Source of the DNA: Euonymus europaeus | Taxonomy: Eukaryota; Streptophyta; Magnoliopsida; Celastrales; Celastraceae | Length of the DNA stretch: 64,000 bases | Assembly: GCA_963580455.1 (NCBI GenBank) | Contig: OY756960.1 | Coordinates: 22,875,238-22,939,237 of the forward strand | Direction of reading: 5' to 3' | Shown: positions 1 through 13,193 of the stretch, piece after piece | Layout of the letters: each line of letters begins with the position of its first letter | How positions within the stretch are numbered: the stretch's first letter is position 1 | Translations under genes and position numbers: made by a program | The notes under the pieces: model-generated | What the model was told of the DNA's origin: nothing | Seen by the model: only the letters and a program-made list of their open reading frames with translations | Database searches by the model: none

Positions 1-3000
1 AATTTGTTGCCTTGTCTCAAGGACTGTTTCTTCATATTCGGGTCTGTTGAAGCAGCCTTGGCAAGAACAAGGCTCAGCACAATAGATTCCAGCAGCAAAA
101 CAGTCACAATAACTGACGATTTTTTCCCATTGAAAAACCAAATGAGAATAAGTCATTATACAAATACAAGACTGACTTGTATCAAATAGTATAATTCCAT
201 ACACTTACAGTTTCAAGCATTTCGTTTTCTTACAATTGCAACGTTTACAACCGTCACCATCAAGACTGCTCGAAGATTTCTTCCTGAAAAATCATACACA
301 ATTTCATGTATAAGATAAAGTAAACACATAAAAAAAATAAGGGTATCTGAGTAAGCACATTTGCCTTTTCTTTCTGGGGCTAGGTTGTTTGATTTCCTCA
401 AAATTGTGAGCATGCTCAACATTAACCTTCATTTTACTGAGTGGAGTTGCATAATGCTCAACTGGAGGCAATGTATTCAAGGGGCCCATAGGGTGGAGAG
501 CTTCAGAATGGGTAGAACCTGCAGCTATTGAAGCCTCACTTCGAAACATCATGTCTTCATTGATCTCTGAAACCTTCGTAACTAAACTTGATGATCCTGA
601 GGAACTCTTGGCATTCTCCGGCAAAAAACAAGAAGTACCAGATGCCGATCTCATCCCAAGTCCACTCATGTTGTTATCTGCTAACTTCATTCTGACAGTT
701 GCACTGCAACCCACTGGCACATTGTTCACAATGCTGTTTAGGTGCAATCCAATACCTGACGGCTTGGAAATTGAGGGAAAATTTCCACAATGGCGAGGAG
801 GAACCATGGTTGGCATGGGTTGGGACAAGCTAACCAGGGGCCTTTTGCTAGAAGTTGTATTTGAATACTCATGAGATGCCTCTGAACCCTCCAATTCCAT
901 AACAGAAAGAGGTTTTCTTGCGCTGATTATATTATTCTGTGGATTGGAAGAATTGGTGCTACACAAAGTGCTTTTTGGTTGAGCTTCTCCAAATTGAAGG
1001 CAGCGCCTGCTTATGCCACGCTGGTTTTGACTAGCCTACATTGACTGTTATAATTATTCTAATGCCAAAGAAAAACAAGAAAAAGGTACTACTCAAAGGA
1101 TTACATAACAAAATGAATTTACAGAAAGAAAATGCATGTTCGTTTGCCAACCAAGGACTGATAATATGTACCTTCAAGCCATTCATATTTCATGAGAACC
1201 TTGATTATGACCTTGGGAGCCTAATTAAACAAAGAAGAATCCATACAGCACTACCACGAGATTTGACTAAACGCGGAAATATGCTTAACTAGCTTTCTTC
1301 CAATGCTACAAGGGTCGAATAATTTCCTTGATACATAATTACAACCATTTTTCAACTTAAATCTTTACCTTACTATCAAGCATTTAGCATTGGCAAACCC
1401 AATTTGCCACTTATTTGGTAAGTAGACACAAGCACATTCTGCCAGGAATATATTTTTAATGGCATCCATGATATAAAAAAAAGTGTGCTACCTCTTCGAC
1501 TTGTTAAAAAAACTGTACAAATATTTGCAGATGCTTATTGTTATTAACTCATACATTTTACCATCTATTAATAAATCCACCTAAATCTTCTTTACTCTTT
1601 TGCCAACCAACAATGGCACCAAAAAGAACCAATTTAAGCCCAAAACTGTAAACACATAAATAAACTACAACTACTCGACACAAGCTTCCAGAAGAGCTAG
1701 GACCTCTAGGAACAACCCTAGCTGATATCATGTGACAACCAAAAACAATAAGCAATATATGAAGAATTGAAATGAAACTCCATGAGATGGCTCTCCGTAA
1801 TATGGATGTATCTTAATTAATTGCCAATTTTCCTGAGTTCAAATGGAGTGAGGGGTTCACCCCCTGACACGATGTTCAGGTCTGTGTGTATGTGAAGCCT
1901 AGCTACAAAGTCTATATGATTCAGAAGGTGCCGGACTGCCTTATTCATCAGCAGTATATTCAATTATTCACTTTTAGAAAAGAAAGTAAGGATCTCAAAG
2001 CTTGGAAATTCAACTTTGACAATTCATCATCATCATTTAGCCTTATCCCAAATTACTTGGGGTTGGCAATATGAGTTGAGAATGGTTGCAATTTGCATCC
2101 ATTTGTCCTTTTGGTTATATGATGAGTAATATGGAAAAAAAAAAGAAACAAAAGGGCATTCAAAGGAGAGGAAATGTCTATAATTCATTATTCAGCTAAG
2201 TAACTTATGTTTTTAGGTATTGTGAAATGTAGATGAGGTCACTCTAGTGTAAGTAACTGATGTACCCTCCTCTAGTAGAGCTTACTTAGTAATTATTCTT
2301 CCTTTTAAGGAGTCACATCACCTTGGTTGTCTTCTTTTCAGTAAGTTATGAAGGATGGCATGAAGTCTGATACAAAACCTAACTAGAGGCAACCAAACCT
2401 GGTAATTTAGAATTAAGAGAATAACATATATCACCAACTAGCAGATCGGTTAACTCCTACCTCATAATCATGCTGCATTGCACTCTCAACTGGTCCACCT
2501 GTGCCTGCCATTGCACTGCCACCATGGTTTTCGATTGTTGGGACAATCTGCTTTTGTTCAGGCAGAAGCTGAGGAGGACGATCACATATATCTTGATTGC
2601 TGCCTCCTGCATCCTGCAACATACAAAACAGAAGGTGTATGGTAGTATGAGTTTTTTTCTCATAAAAATTGTCACTTTGGAAAATTAATGAAATATGACT
2701 AGGAGATTTTCGTTACCTGCACTCCTGAAATTTCAATTTGCTGTTTCTTGGAAACATTATCCATAGATAGGCCAGACTCATTATCTGGATATTCAATAGA
2801 AGGCAATTCACCAAATTTCTGTCCCTCTACAGTGTGCACTGGCTCTACGCCAAATTTGAACTTATCTGGAAAATCTTCTCCAGCTTGCTCCTTAAAGGGA
2901 GGAGGTGCATCCACTTCCCTCCATGCATCATTACCATCTGACATCAATTCATTCTTCGATTCAGTTGAAGTAAGCAAGCCATCAGATTGTTCCAATTTTG

Positions 3001-4149
3001 AACTGTCTGAATATGCAGAATTTTGATTGTCCACCTCAACAGGATCAACCAAGTACTCGTCAACACTCCCAGGCGTACTACCGGAGTGGTGTGGGAGTGA
3101 ATTTCTTGTATCCATGTCCTTCTGATTGATCAACCCTCTAGGCAAACAGTTAGTAGTTTTGGTGTAATCATCTAAACCATCATCGTATTTCTTGCTTCCA
3201 TAGTCATACTGAGTTGTTTCTACACGCAATAATGAGTGGCACTGGGGCCTAAGAAGGATTGAAAATTATATTTAATCAATGGGCAGCCCGGAATTCATGT
3301 ATGTTAAAGGTAAAAATAATGTGCCTGAAGGATCTCAGACCTTTGTGGAAAACTTGCTTCACGGTGTGAACTTGTATGTGGTGATGTGAATACCAGAGGA
3401 GGGGAATTTAGACTGAGATACACTTGTGCAGCATGTACAGGCCCGATATTCTTTATTGGAGAGAGATTGTTTATGAAGTTAGTGACAGGAGATTCCTGAA
3501 ACCAAATAAAAAAAGGATAAACAGGACATCTGCGTTGGCACTTCATCTTGATGGTAATGAAATTCAATTCCAAATGATTTACAAGTCATTTTTTACTAGA
3601 ACAGCCCTCCAATTTCCAGTTAGAAACCAAACGGAGGGTCATAAAGCAATCTGAAAACAGTTTTTGTTAGAATATACGTGATATAACTCGGGTCACTAAG
3701 CTTATGCAGAATTATGCCAACTTGTGTCAGATGCTTCATCCAGGAACCCAACTGAATAACATAAATCACGAGTTAAAGTAGAATACAGAAATGTAAACCT
3801 CCTATCAGAAATTATATGCATCAGAAAAAGCATGACTAAATAAAAATAAATAAATAAAAAATCCCCCAACAACCCAAATCCACAAAATTGCAGACAAATC
3901 CCGAATTCAGCAAAGAACCCGACAAAATAAATTAGGGGAAAAACCGATATACATGACAATAATATGAAACAAACACACAACAAATTCAACATTTGCAAAG
4001 AAAACAAAACTAATCAAGGAAATGGAATAATTAATTGCTAAATAAAAGGGAATTTGAGGGGCAGATATAGTTACCGAACAAACAGGTGATGATGTTTTGG
4101 AGGCAGTAGCGGTGGTGGTGAATTTAGTGACCTCCAGAGGAAAATCCAT
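1..4149 (-). CDS. TSO1/tesmin-like CXC (CRC-domain) protein, 3' part beyond window
   Basis: This encodes a CPP/TCX-family DNA-binding protein, a family related to animal LIN54 of the DREAM cell-cycle complex. Seven exons join in phase: 4149-4075, 3495-3341, 3248-2717, 2613-2461, 1035-359, 283-209 and 112-<1. The N-terminal exons give the family motif [16 protein letters not shown], and exon 5 opens with [10 protein letters not shown], another family signature. Exons 6 and 7 encode the first CXC repeat, with [13 protein letters not shown] followed by [16 protein letters not shown]. The second CXC repeat and the stop lie outside the window. The start is the only Met ahead of the first donor. 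The largest intron (1036-2460) holds a SINE-like scrap. The family call is secure; which TCX paralogue it is cannot be told. Confidence 0.9.
2030..2080 (+). mobile_element. SINE-like tail fragment inside TCX intron 4
   Basis: A short stretch reading CCTTATCCCAAATTACTTGG followed by GGTTGGC resembles the conserved segment near the 3' end of Au-type plant SINEs as I remember it. I see no clear Pol III A and B boxes upstream, so it is at best a truncated copy. Confidence 0.35.
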
Positions 4150-4326
4150 GGAGTGAAACCTTAACCCTAGACGTCACTATTCTCTGCATCTTTGCGTTTT
4201 TCTTCTTCTAGTATTTCATCAATGAGATGAAGAAAATGCGTCTACATGTGTGTTTTCTTTTTGTTTATGTTTTTTCCATTTTAAGAGAGGGAAATTGAAG
4301 ATAAGAAAAGAGACGTAGGCTAATAA

Positions 4327-4351
4327 GCGGGATTTTAAAAACCGAGCGGGA
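4327..4351. promoter_or_regulatory. Pair of E2F-like GCGGGA motifs upstream of the TCX gene
   Basis: GCGGGA occurs at 4327-4332 and again at 4346-4351, about 180-200 bp upstream of the TCX start codon. The core matches E2F half sites (TTSSCGCS), which fits the cell-cycle role of the family. Function is inferred only from motif and position. Confidence 0.35.
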
Positions 4352-5454
4352 ACATAATAAAAATCACCAGCCTTTTTCGAATTTGGGCCAATGCGTAAAA
4401 ATCGCAAAACCTAATCGTTTCAGAGTTGCTTTTGTTGGGCCAAACCCTGCTGTTAAGGGACCGAAATCAGACACCAAACGGAACCAATAATGGGCCTAAT
4501 TTCCCTTGGGCATTATCGTTGGATGCCCAAGCCTCTCGGCCGAAAATTTCTTCATATGGGCTTTGACGGAGGGATCTTAAATATTTGGAAATAACTGAGC
4601 CCGTGCTAAGAGACAACTAGGAGGGTTGGACCCAGTCCGATTGCTCGTCGAGCTACTGGGTTATCAGGTCATTGGGCTATCGAACTGGGTTACTGGATTA
4701 CCTTAATATTTTGTTCTCATGTTCTGTCACTCACACATAGGGAGTAACCCAATCCAGTAACATATTATCCAGTAACCTTACCTGACCCGAATTATATATA
4801 CATTATTCTATATATATATATATATATTAACGTATTTAACATATTTATAGCCCTCGAAAGACACAGTGTAGGTAGATTTTATATATGGGAGTTATGTGAA
4901 TTTGTGATTCTATTCCAGTGTTCGCGGTAGCCAGTAACAGTACGTACCAGCAGTAGTGACATAGTCCTAATAATGGGAGATGATGTATGGTTTATCTATT
5001 CACCGAAACTTGTCTTTCTCATCGATGTGAATATCAGACTATAAATATATATTGACATATTTTTGGCAACACCCGTCCCCATCGGGTTCAATCCCCGAAC
5101 TCAAAAAATTGGGTTGGAGATGGGAATGACATAGCGCCCTGGCAACGAGGCAATCTTCCGTCCTCTCAGCCTTTGATTTATTCTCTCTGTGCGTTTCTCT
5201 CACAACTGGAGAGCATGTTCAAGATTGGCTTAAGGTTTGTTTCTCTTTCAATCCGCACATATTTCTGTAAGATTTATGGAATTATTTATCCAATTTGATT
5301 TTATCCTTTTTCTTTCTCTGTTTCTCTTTCAACCATGATGAGTTTCAAGATTGATTTCATTAAACCAATCATTGTTTGTGATTCTTTCGTCTTTTCTTCA
5401 TGCTCACATACCTAGGGAGCTAATATTTATATACTGTTCTTATTAAAAACATGA
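4352..5454. other. Intergenic DNA, no gene seen
   Basis: No coding region is supported here. There is a degenerate inverted repeat around 4680-4780, where GGGTTACTGGATTACC faces a copy reading in reverse, and a TA microsatellite near 4809-4828. A T-arm-like hairpin near 5084 is not part of a tRNA. Confidence 0.6.
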
Positions 5455-5840
5455 CCCTGTTTGGAGGAGAGTACGTTGTCTTATAAGCTAGCTTATAGGA
5501 TGAGAGTATGTTATCTTATAAGCTAGCTTATACGTTGAGTAGCTTATAAATTCAATTTTATTGGTTATCAATCACATCAGTTACATACCAAAAAAATCCC
5601 CTTAATTTCCCTTATTACCCTCGTTTTCATACATTTGTCATTTTATCTCTCAAAATATATGTTAAATTTTGGAAAAAAAAATTGCATATTAAAACTCAAC
5701 GCATAAAACTATTTTCAACAAGACACATATTCAATAGCTTTTATTTTGTTATTAAACTAATTTACATACACCTCATAGTAAATTAACAGCTTATACGCTA
5801 TTAAAACTTACGCTCTGCCAAATATACTCAAACGCACCAG
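5455..5840. mobile_element. Degenerate hAT-like MITE
   Basis: The left edge (CTGTTTGGAGGAGAG) and the right edge (CCAAATATACTCAAACG) are roughly inverted, as in plant hAT-type MITEs. The left part holds two copies of the palindromic word TTATAAGCTAGCTTATA. There is no coding capacity and no clear target duplication was found. Confidence 0.35.
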
Positions 5841-6004
5841 ATTTTCGTTGCAGTTTTTTTTTTATTATTTAATCAGATTTTAATAAATAAAGAATCCGAA
5901 ACCTTATCTGAAATAATTGGATTCGGGCTGTGTTATACCCAGTCATTATCAAGCCGGCCTGATAAGGACTAGATCAGGTCAGAAACCTGATACTAGGGTG
6001 CAGC

Positions 6005-6440
6005 CTAGGGGTGCACAAAACCCGACCCAAACCGCGAACCCGGCCCAAACCTCATAAATCCGACCCTAACCCGCATACCTCAGATAAGATATGGTTTGAA
6101 AATTATGACCCATACCTATAATGGATCGGTTATAGATTAGTTGTTAACCCGAACTCGTTTAACCCGACCCGACCCCATTACTAAAACGACGTCGTTTTAT
6201 AATTTTCAACATTAGGGTTCCTTAACCTTTGGGCTTTGGCCTTACCCAATTACCCACTTACCCTTATGCCTCTCTCTTTTAAATATTGTGTATCCGACCC
6301 CAACCCGTATGAAACCAACCTAACCCAATCCGCTTCAAACCAAAGTCAGTTGAGGGTTGGGTTTATGTAACCCGAATTTATGTGGGTCGGATGAGATATT
6401 TGGCCCAATCCGACCTAACCCAACCCATGTGCACCCCTAG
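6005..6440. mobile_element. MITE with 13-bp perfect terminal inverted repeats
   Basis: CTAGGGGTGCACA at 6005-6017 is the exact reverse complement of TGTGCACCCCTAG at 6428-6440. The 436-bp interior is noncoding, rich in CCCGACCC/AACCCAACCC-type words, and contains a perfect 16-bp palindrome, AAAACGACGTCGTTTT, near 6184-6199. A target duplication is not clear. A similar terminal sequence (GTGCACCCCTAA) recurs near 61648. Confidence 0.65.
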
Positions 6441-8967
6441 ACTGCAGTCTGCAGCCCTAGAGACAACGATAAGCCGAACTTGGGCCTTCTTTCCAGGTAC
6501 ATTTTCGTTGAACACTGAGTTATAACCGTAAAAAGGCAAAAGTGCTTCATATGGGCTTAAAGAAAGGGACCTGAGCCCAAAAACCGAATTGGACTAGGAT
6601 GGATAACTTTCATATTTTATTTACCATGGGCGGTGAACTCATTGTCTTGAGCCGTGTCAGGCTCCCGGCCCGCCTGAATGACCTCTGTAGTTGAAGTGGT
6701 ACAAACAAATTGTTTGTCTTGCTAGGGTTTTTGGAGTTGGCTAATTAAGAATCCGAGAGGTCGACATAAATACATGGGATGGGAAACTAGTGATGGAGAA
6801 TAAAGACGTTGGAGTACGAAAAAATAGTAAAAACCCAAAAATAATAGAACCTTATTATCATTAACATACGACGTCATACCACACCACCTCACGTGCATGC
6901 AACATAATCAAAACGAGCATATACATAAGGGCATGCATGCATGTACATTTTTGTGACGTGGGCAATAATTAGTATATATATAGATAGATAGATAGATAGA
7001 TAGATAGAGAATATTTGAAGATTCAGAATGTTTTGGTAAATACGCGGAGCGGTAGAGGAATGAGGAATCCTTGTAGTTGGGGATGTTGTAAAGGAAAAGT
7101 AGAAAGAGAGAATGTATACGTTAAGAGTGATTGAATTTGGGGTTTGGGCCATTGCCGTGCATGGATCCATTTCCCAAAGAGAGAGAATCGAATCCAATTT
7201 CACTATTACACTTTCTTTTCTGCTTTTTCACAGTTTGCTACAGCCTTCTCTTTACCACAACCCGAGAAAAACAATCCATCCACATAGGTTTTATGTTCAA
7301 ATTTTGATTATATATATGTGTGTGTATGTATATATTCCATTGTTATGTAAGAGGGGGCGCATAAGTACGAGTCCATGAGAAGGAAAAGAAAAGATGGTCA
7401 AAAATTTGAAACCTCGAAAACTTCTCTCCATCATCAATTTCGACTGTCTATCTTTATTGAAACTCTCCATCTCATATTCCCTTTACTTTGATTTTTTAAA
7501 ACTTATTCCCTTAATCACCTCTTACGTACACAGCTTGTCCTAAAAGAAACAACTACTCAGTACTTTCTCTTCTCAGTCAGGATGAGCAAAAGATAATGGT
7601 TGAATATTCTCCATTAACTAATATAGACATGCATACATGTATATTTATCTTCGGCTATGCTTCTGCCTAACTAGATTTCCACATTTCTGTCTATGTAATT
7701 AATTTTGTAGTTTTACAAGTTCAAAATTGGGCGTATTTGGGATCATTTGAACAAGAAGAAAAGCAGCAATTTAAAGCAAAGATAGAAAATATTGCTTGTC
7801 GATCGTTGAACCATTTTGACTTATATTATATAATAAGTTCTGAGTACGAATTACTATTATTATAGAATATTCAAAAAATTGAAAAGCAGCCACCATTTTT
7901 TCACAAACAGTAATCGAGCTAGCATTACTGTTTTTTTGGTAGAGTGTGTGTGTGTATGCTATTGAAAGGAGGCATGACCCCCCCATGGTTCGTTATTTTA
8001 TGACAAGAGTAAGTGGGGGATGGGGACGTACTAGATATTCTGTCTAAGGTTGCAAATATTTGGAATATTCATTTTGTCTGGCAAGATATAGTGAATTTTG
8101 TTCCTTATCAGCTTTAATTTTCAAGAAGCCACTTTAATTGGAAAATATGATGAGCTAATTCTGGAATTTCGTATCATAGTATCCCTTAAGATATCGTATG
8201 CATTTTTTTTCACTCAACTTCAAAATGTCATGATAATAAATGAGGGTGAGAAGTAAAAAATACAAAAAAAGTGCGCGGAATCACAGGACCCAAATCCTAG
8301 GGTACAAAAGCTCATTATTAGCCCTATAATATACACTACTCTAATCACAAAATACGTGTGTGTATATATATATATATATTAAGTAGGCTATGTTGTGCTT
8401 ACTGTTTACGTACATTGTAAGGTAAATGCATGCTTTTATGTAGGGACACTCGACTATCGAGCTACCTTTGACTCGATCTATTAAAGTTGAACACAAATGT
8501 ATAATAATTAATTAAGCTTACTTGTTGGCTAATCCAATTCCTTGCCATGCATGTGTACATAAATTATGTGACCAATGTGAAATTCATGTCTAGGAATAAT
8601 TAACTAAGTTAATTAACCATTTGATAACTTCAACTAAACATTGTGTTAATATAGTGATGATTCATTCTCAACCAACTGGACGATGTACATACGTACATAC
8701 ACTACTTATGAGAAGGCATAATAAAAGGAAGAACATGACTAGTTTACAAATATCGATTAATATTTCAATTTTTTTATTTTTCAGTTACTTTAATTTGAAT
8801 CCCATTTTAGATTTTCTAGCTTGACCTTTCCTTTTTCTAATTATAGCATCTTGTGATTCCATTCAAGGAGCTAGAACCAAAGTGAAAGAATATGGAAAAG
8901 AAAACCCAGCTAGCTATAGCTAAGAAGCCATATCTCAAATCTGCACGATTATCGAGGTCCATGCAAC
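6441..8967. other. Intergenic DNA, no gene seen
   Basis: The stretch is AT-rich with a (TAGA)n microsatellite at about 6979-7008 and TG/TA runs near 7310 and 8357. Short open frames here have no recognisable family features or splice partners. The last few hundred bases are the promoter of the zinc finger gene. Confidence 0.6.
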
Positions 8968-8975
8968 TATATAAA
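8968..8975 (+). promoter_or_regulatory. TATA box of the RanBP2-type zinc finger gene
   Basis: TATATAAA lies 172 bp upstream of the start codon, giving a likely transcription start near 9000 and a 5' leader of about 140 nt. Confidence 0.6.
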
Positions 8976-9139
8976 CCACCCTAAATCCACATTACCAAAA
9001 TCACAAACATTCCTCAACCCAAACTGTTGCTCTCTAGCTATTCAGTTATCATTAACCTGCTTCGCTACAAAACCTACAGAGAAATATATTCATATAACCT
9101 TGATCCTGCAGAGAGGCCATATAATTATTTATTAAGATC

Positions 9140-9739
9140 ATGAGCAGCAGACCAGGAGATTGGAACTGTAGGTCCTGTCAATACCTCAACTTCCAGAGAA
9201 GGGACTCGTGCCAACGCTGCAGAGAGCCAAGGCCTTCTACAGGCGGCGGGGACTACTTCGGTGGAAGAGGGATGATGAGCTCATCGTCTTTTGGGTTCAA
9301 CACAGGCCCTGATGTGAGGCCTGGTGACTGGTACTGCACTGTTGCCAAATGCGGTACACACAACTTTGCTAGCCGTTCTAGCTGCTTCAAGTGTGGCGCT
9401 TCCAAGGAAGATTCCTCTTCCGGCAGTGGAGGTTATGAAAGCGAATTAACTTCCCGCATGAGGGGGTTTGGGCTCGGCGGCGGCGGCAGCAGCAGCAGCT
9501 CCAGCCGCTCTGGGTGGAAATCCGGAGACTGGATTTGCACCAGGTGATCATTATCATCACCTTAATTTTTTTTTCTAACTTCATATATATTCGTTTGCAT
9601 GAATTTTATTTGTATATGTACGAACTAATTATAATGCATGATATGCAGGCCTGGTTGCAATGAACACAATTTTGCTAGCAGGACGGAGTGTTTCGGGTGC
9701 AAAGCTCCCAGAGACTCTGGTAGCAGGTCTCCATATTAA
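9140..9739 (+). CDS. RanBP2-type zinc finger protein (three fingers)
   Basis: Two exons (9140-9543 and 9649-9739) join in phase to give 164 residues, the same length as Arabidopsis At3g15680, which it resembles throughout. Three zf-RanBP modules are visible, each with the W-x-C-x(2-4)-C ... N ... C-x2-C pattern: GDWNCRSC near residue 6, GDWYCTVAKCGTHNF near 59, and GDWICTRPGCNEHNF near 129. The intron falls inside the third finger, after ICT. Linkers are rich in Gly and Ser. Such fingers bind single-stranded RNA or ubiquitin; the Asn between the cysteine pairs fits the RNA-binding type, which is an inference. A TATA box lies upstream, and poly(A)-like AT-rich sequence follows. Confidence 0.93.
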
Positions 9740-12700
9740 TTAATTAATATTACATTCTCCAGTATTTGGGGGTAAGGTTTTGATTAATAAACACATTCAC
9801 ACAATGTATATAAACACTTTATGAATCATATGTATCAGTTAATTAATTATAATTTAATTATGTATATGTGTATCTAATTTCCAGGTACTGCGCATGATTC
9901 AATTATCAACTGAGGAGAATGCATGAAGGAGGATATATGAGATTCCACAATCCAGATCATCGGAATGCTCTTTTTGGTCCTAGCTCGATCTATGTCTTTA
10001 ATTTATTCTCTTATATTTTTTGAATTTTGATGAATTTGTTTGAGGATTTGAATTGGACGCCATTCTTCATTTTGCGAGCTTTATTTAGTTATGTGGCATC
10101 GTTAATGTACTACTTGCAAGTTTTTATTAATCGTTATATATATGTGTATTGTGTTTTTTGCAACCACTTCTATATAGCCTCTTCTCTCTCTCTCTCTCTC
10201 CCTCTCTCTCTCTCCATATATATCTCCATATATATATATATAGAGAGAGAGAGCGCCTTAATTACTCGTGCAAAATCTCTCCTTACATATACATGCTATT
10301 AACCATTAGGGTTTCTTTTTCTGTGGGAGTGGTCCAAGCCTCCAAGGAATATATTTGACTTTGTATACTATATCTAATATTGTAACCACAAAGTGCCCAT
10401 CTCTGCAAAGCAAAATTAAAGAGGATTCTTCATGGACCACGCTGTGGGATCGATCTTTTGATTGAACCAATGCAACATATATATGTAAATGTCAATAAAT
10501 TGATTCAAATAACATGCCTTCTGTAACTCATTAATTAACATGTAAATTAAAGAGAATTGCACCGTATCTCCAAAATATGTGCCCTTATAATTAAGATTTC
10601 GAAATCGGATGCTTATTTATGGCTGGCTTCGAAGATTGATCACTCTGTTCCCACGTACTCTAACTTCCATGCATGTTTGATGCAACATTATCCAATTAAT
10701 CTTGAATTTATGATCACTCAATCCAATTAGCGAGTTAATCAAGCAAAGACAATATGATAAACATATATACTCGGATCGTCTCTACTCTCTACATGCATGC
10801 CAACGTACCGATTGTTATCAACTAGTGTTTCCAAAGTATAATTAACTTATTAACCGGTGTCTAGGTTAAAAAAAATAAAATCCAATGTAATGGGCCAATG
10901 TCTCAGCCAGCGAATTAATATATACAGGATGAAAGAGTGAAATGATTATTGTGTTTGCATGAAAACTTTTTTTATTTCAAGAAAAAGAAAAAGGCTTAAC
11001 CCGGAATTTATTAATGAAAGAAGAGAAAAAACCTCTCGTCGGTGACTAACAGAATATGAGAAGTCATTTACCTAACCTCGGCACCAAGAAAGCACAAGGA
11101 CAACAAGAAACTGAAACCAAATTATAAACTAAAAGCAAGAACATAAAAATCGAGACAAAGAGTTCACAAAAGTAATAAAACTCATGAAAACTTAAATGGC
11201 GACCGATAATGCACGTATACTACATAATTACTGTTTAACTATTGAGATTAAATAATTATCCTAAAATGGTATGAACCGTCTGATAATTTTACTTGAAATT
11301 GATCCGACTTGAACAAGAAATTAAGAAAATTAATACAAGTAATTAATTGCTTAGATTGATGTCTTCCTATTAATTATTAACTATAAACTATAAACTATAA
11401 AGTTCACATAGGATTCCGAAGCTTTTTAAGCTAATGCCTCTAATGGGTTCCCTCATTGACCTCATTGGATACATATATATACAAAATTCTAATTGGTCAA
11501 AAAGTAAACCACACATTTATTAGTGCATGCTACACTACACTCCATTACATAGCTTTTAGCTAGAGATTCTTTGTTTCATATTCCTTCCTCTGCTTTAATT
11601 TTTTGGTGTTAGTGCATGAAGTGAAGCGAGTACATGAACTTCTATTTCCTTCAATCGTCAAAATGTACATACATGTCCAAGTGATATCACTTGTTTATGG
11701 AGGTTGTCGAGCCACTGCCATGATTGTTTTATGCTTTTTCTTATCACATGCAAACACGGCAAGCAAACCAAACAATAGTATTATATTGAGTATCTAAGAA
11801 TCCAAAGTTTTGGTTTCCATTAACGAATCCTTTAAGGCTTTTTTCGCCAAATAGATAGGCATTGGATAATATTGGGAATGAAGAAAGTAACAGCAAAAAA
11901 CCTAGCAATGATTCAAATATATATATATATATATATAGAGATATATATATATAATAAATATTGTAACACTTAGACCTCACATAAGATTGATAAAATCTAA
12001 CTCAGTGTTATATAGACAACGTATTTTAACATCGGATTGACTTAATCGAACTGAGTGCTTTATAAACATTATCTCGTCTCACAAGTGACAAAACAAATTG
12101 CATGATCGAAGTAGCTTATCACTAATAATTTGAGTCAAATCCTATCGCTAAATTGCATGAAGTAGCTTTTAAGAACTTTTGGATGCTTTGACTATTAAAG
12201 AGTGAAAACCAAAACTAGCTAGCATATTCTATAAAACCTAGCCACGTACTGTATATAATTCTCGCTAGACAAGACAGTCGATGGAATATCTTGCTCATAA
12301 AAGAACAACATGTGAATTGTCTTTAATCATGACATATTGGCCCCCAAATCGAATCAAACTACACAATTCAGGATTAAGTTTGTGTAAAGAGTTGAATTCC
12401 TAATGTAACACTGTGATAGTCAAAATGCATGGTAGCAAAAACCAAGATATATAGCTTTTGATTAAATCCAAAAAAATCACTTAGGCTTTTTAAAGTTTTT
12501 CCTTTTTGGTTTATCTTTGTGAACCAAGCATGCTCTAACTTGTCAAAGCTATCCCTTTTTCTCCTCTTTATAGGCCACAAATTAAAGCGTTTTAGTCTTT
12601 TGCATGCTGACATGTGAAGGCCCAAGATCTTTTATATGTTGAAGAGATCAACCCAGTCCCCCCCAAGTAGCTAATAGCTATGTAGTACAATAGTACTAGT

Positions 12701-13193
12701 AGACACTAGACAGACAATAGTAGTACATAGAAGCCCAAGTCAAAGTTCTGCCCATAAATGAATAAAACTCGTTGTTTCTGGGTCATTTTCAAAAAGGCCC
12801 AAGTATTTATAAGCCCCATAAACATGTTAACGTTGGTACTTGATGCAGTTCTATGGAGGCCATGGAGTAGTACTTGGGCTAAGCTGAAAGGCTATACGGG
12901 TTTCAAGAGTCGAGTCTAGCGGTTTTCGAAGATGTTGGATGCTAAGCTGCTAAGATGCTTGTGCTTTCTTACAATAATTGAAGAATAGGAATACAAAAAA
13001 GAGAGGAATGACTGGAAGTTAAGCAATGGATCTCTCATGTGCATTATTATACTCATCTCACAGTTGCAAGGTACCCCAGAATCTATCGAAGCGAAGCTTT
13101 TTCTCTCTTTATAGTAGCACACATGCCGATGTCTCTATCCTAGACCTTAAATTATAGTTCACAAGAAAAGCAGAGCATCTGTTAGCCGAAAAT
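9740..13193. other. Intergenic DNA, no gene seen
   Basis: The first 300 bp are probably the 3' UTR of the zinc finger gene. The rest is AT-rich, with compound microsatellites at 10181-10253 (CT, TA, GA) and 11918-11955 (TA, GA). Short frames are low-complexity or lack any recognisable feature. The final 60-100 bp before 13194 should be the DUF247 leader, with TATA-like TTTATAG near 13109. Confidence 0.6.
10181..10253. repeat. Compound CT/TA/GA microsatellite
   Basis: A run of about 36 bases of CT repeats is followed by TATATA-rich sequence and then GA repeats. The CT and GA ends are complementary, so the tract can fold into a hairpin. Confidence 0.8.

Noticed and set aside
551..874. 107-codon plus-strand frame at the TCX locus
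   Set aside because: It is the antisense shadow of TCX exon 5, whose minus-strand frame carries the family motifs.
5080..5105. tRNA-like T arm (TCGGG TTCAATC CCCGA)
   Set aside because: No acceptor stem, D arm or anticodon arm can be placed upstream, and the flanks do not pair.
10027..10358. Open frames of Ser/Leu/Ile/Tyr repeats
   Set aside because: They are translations of CT/TA/GA microsatellites.
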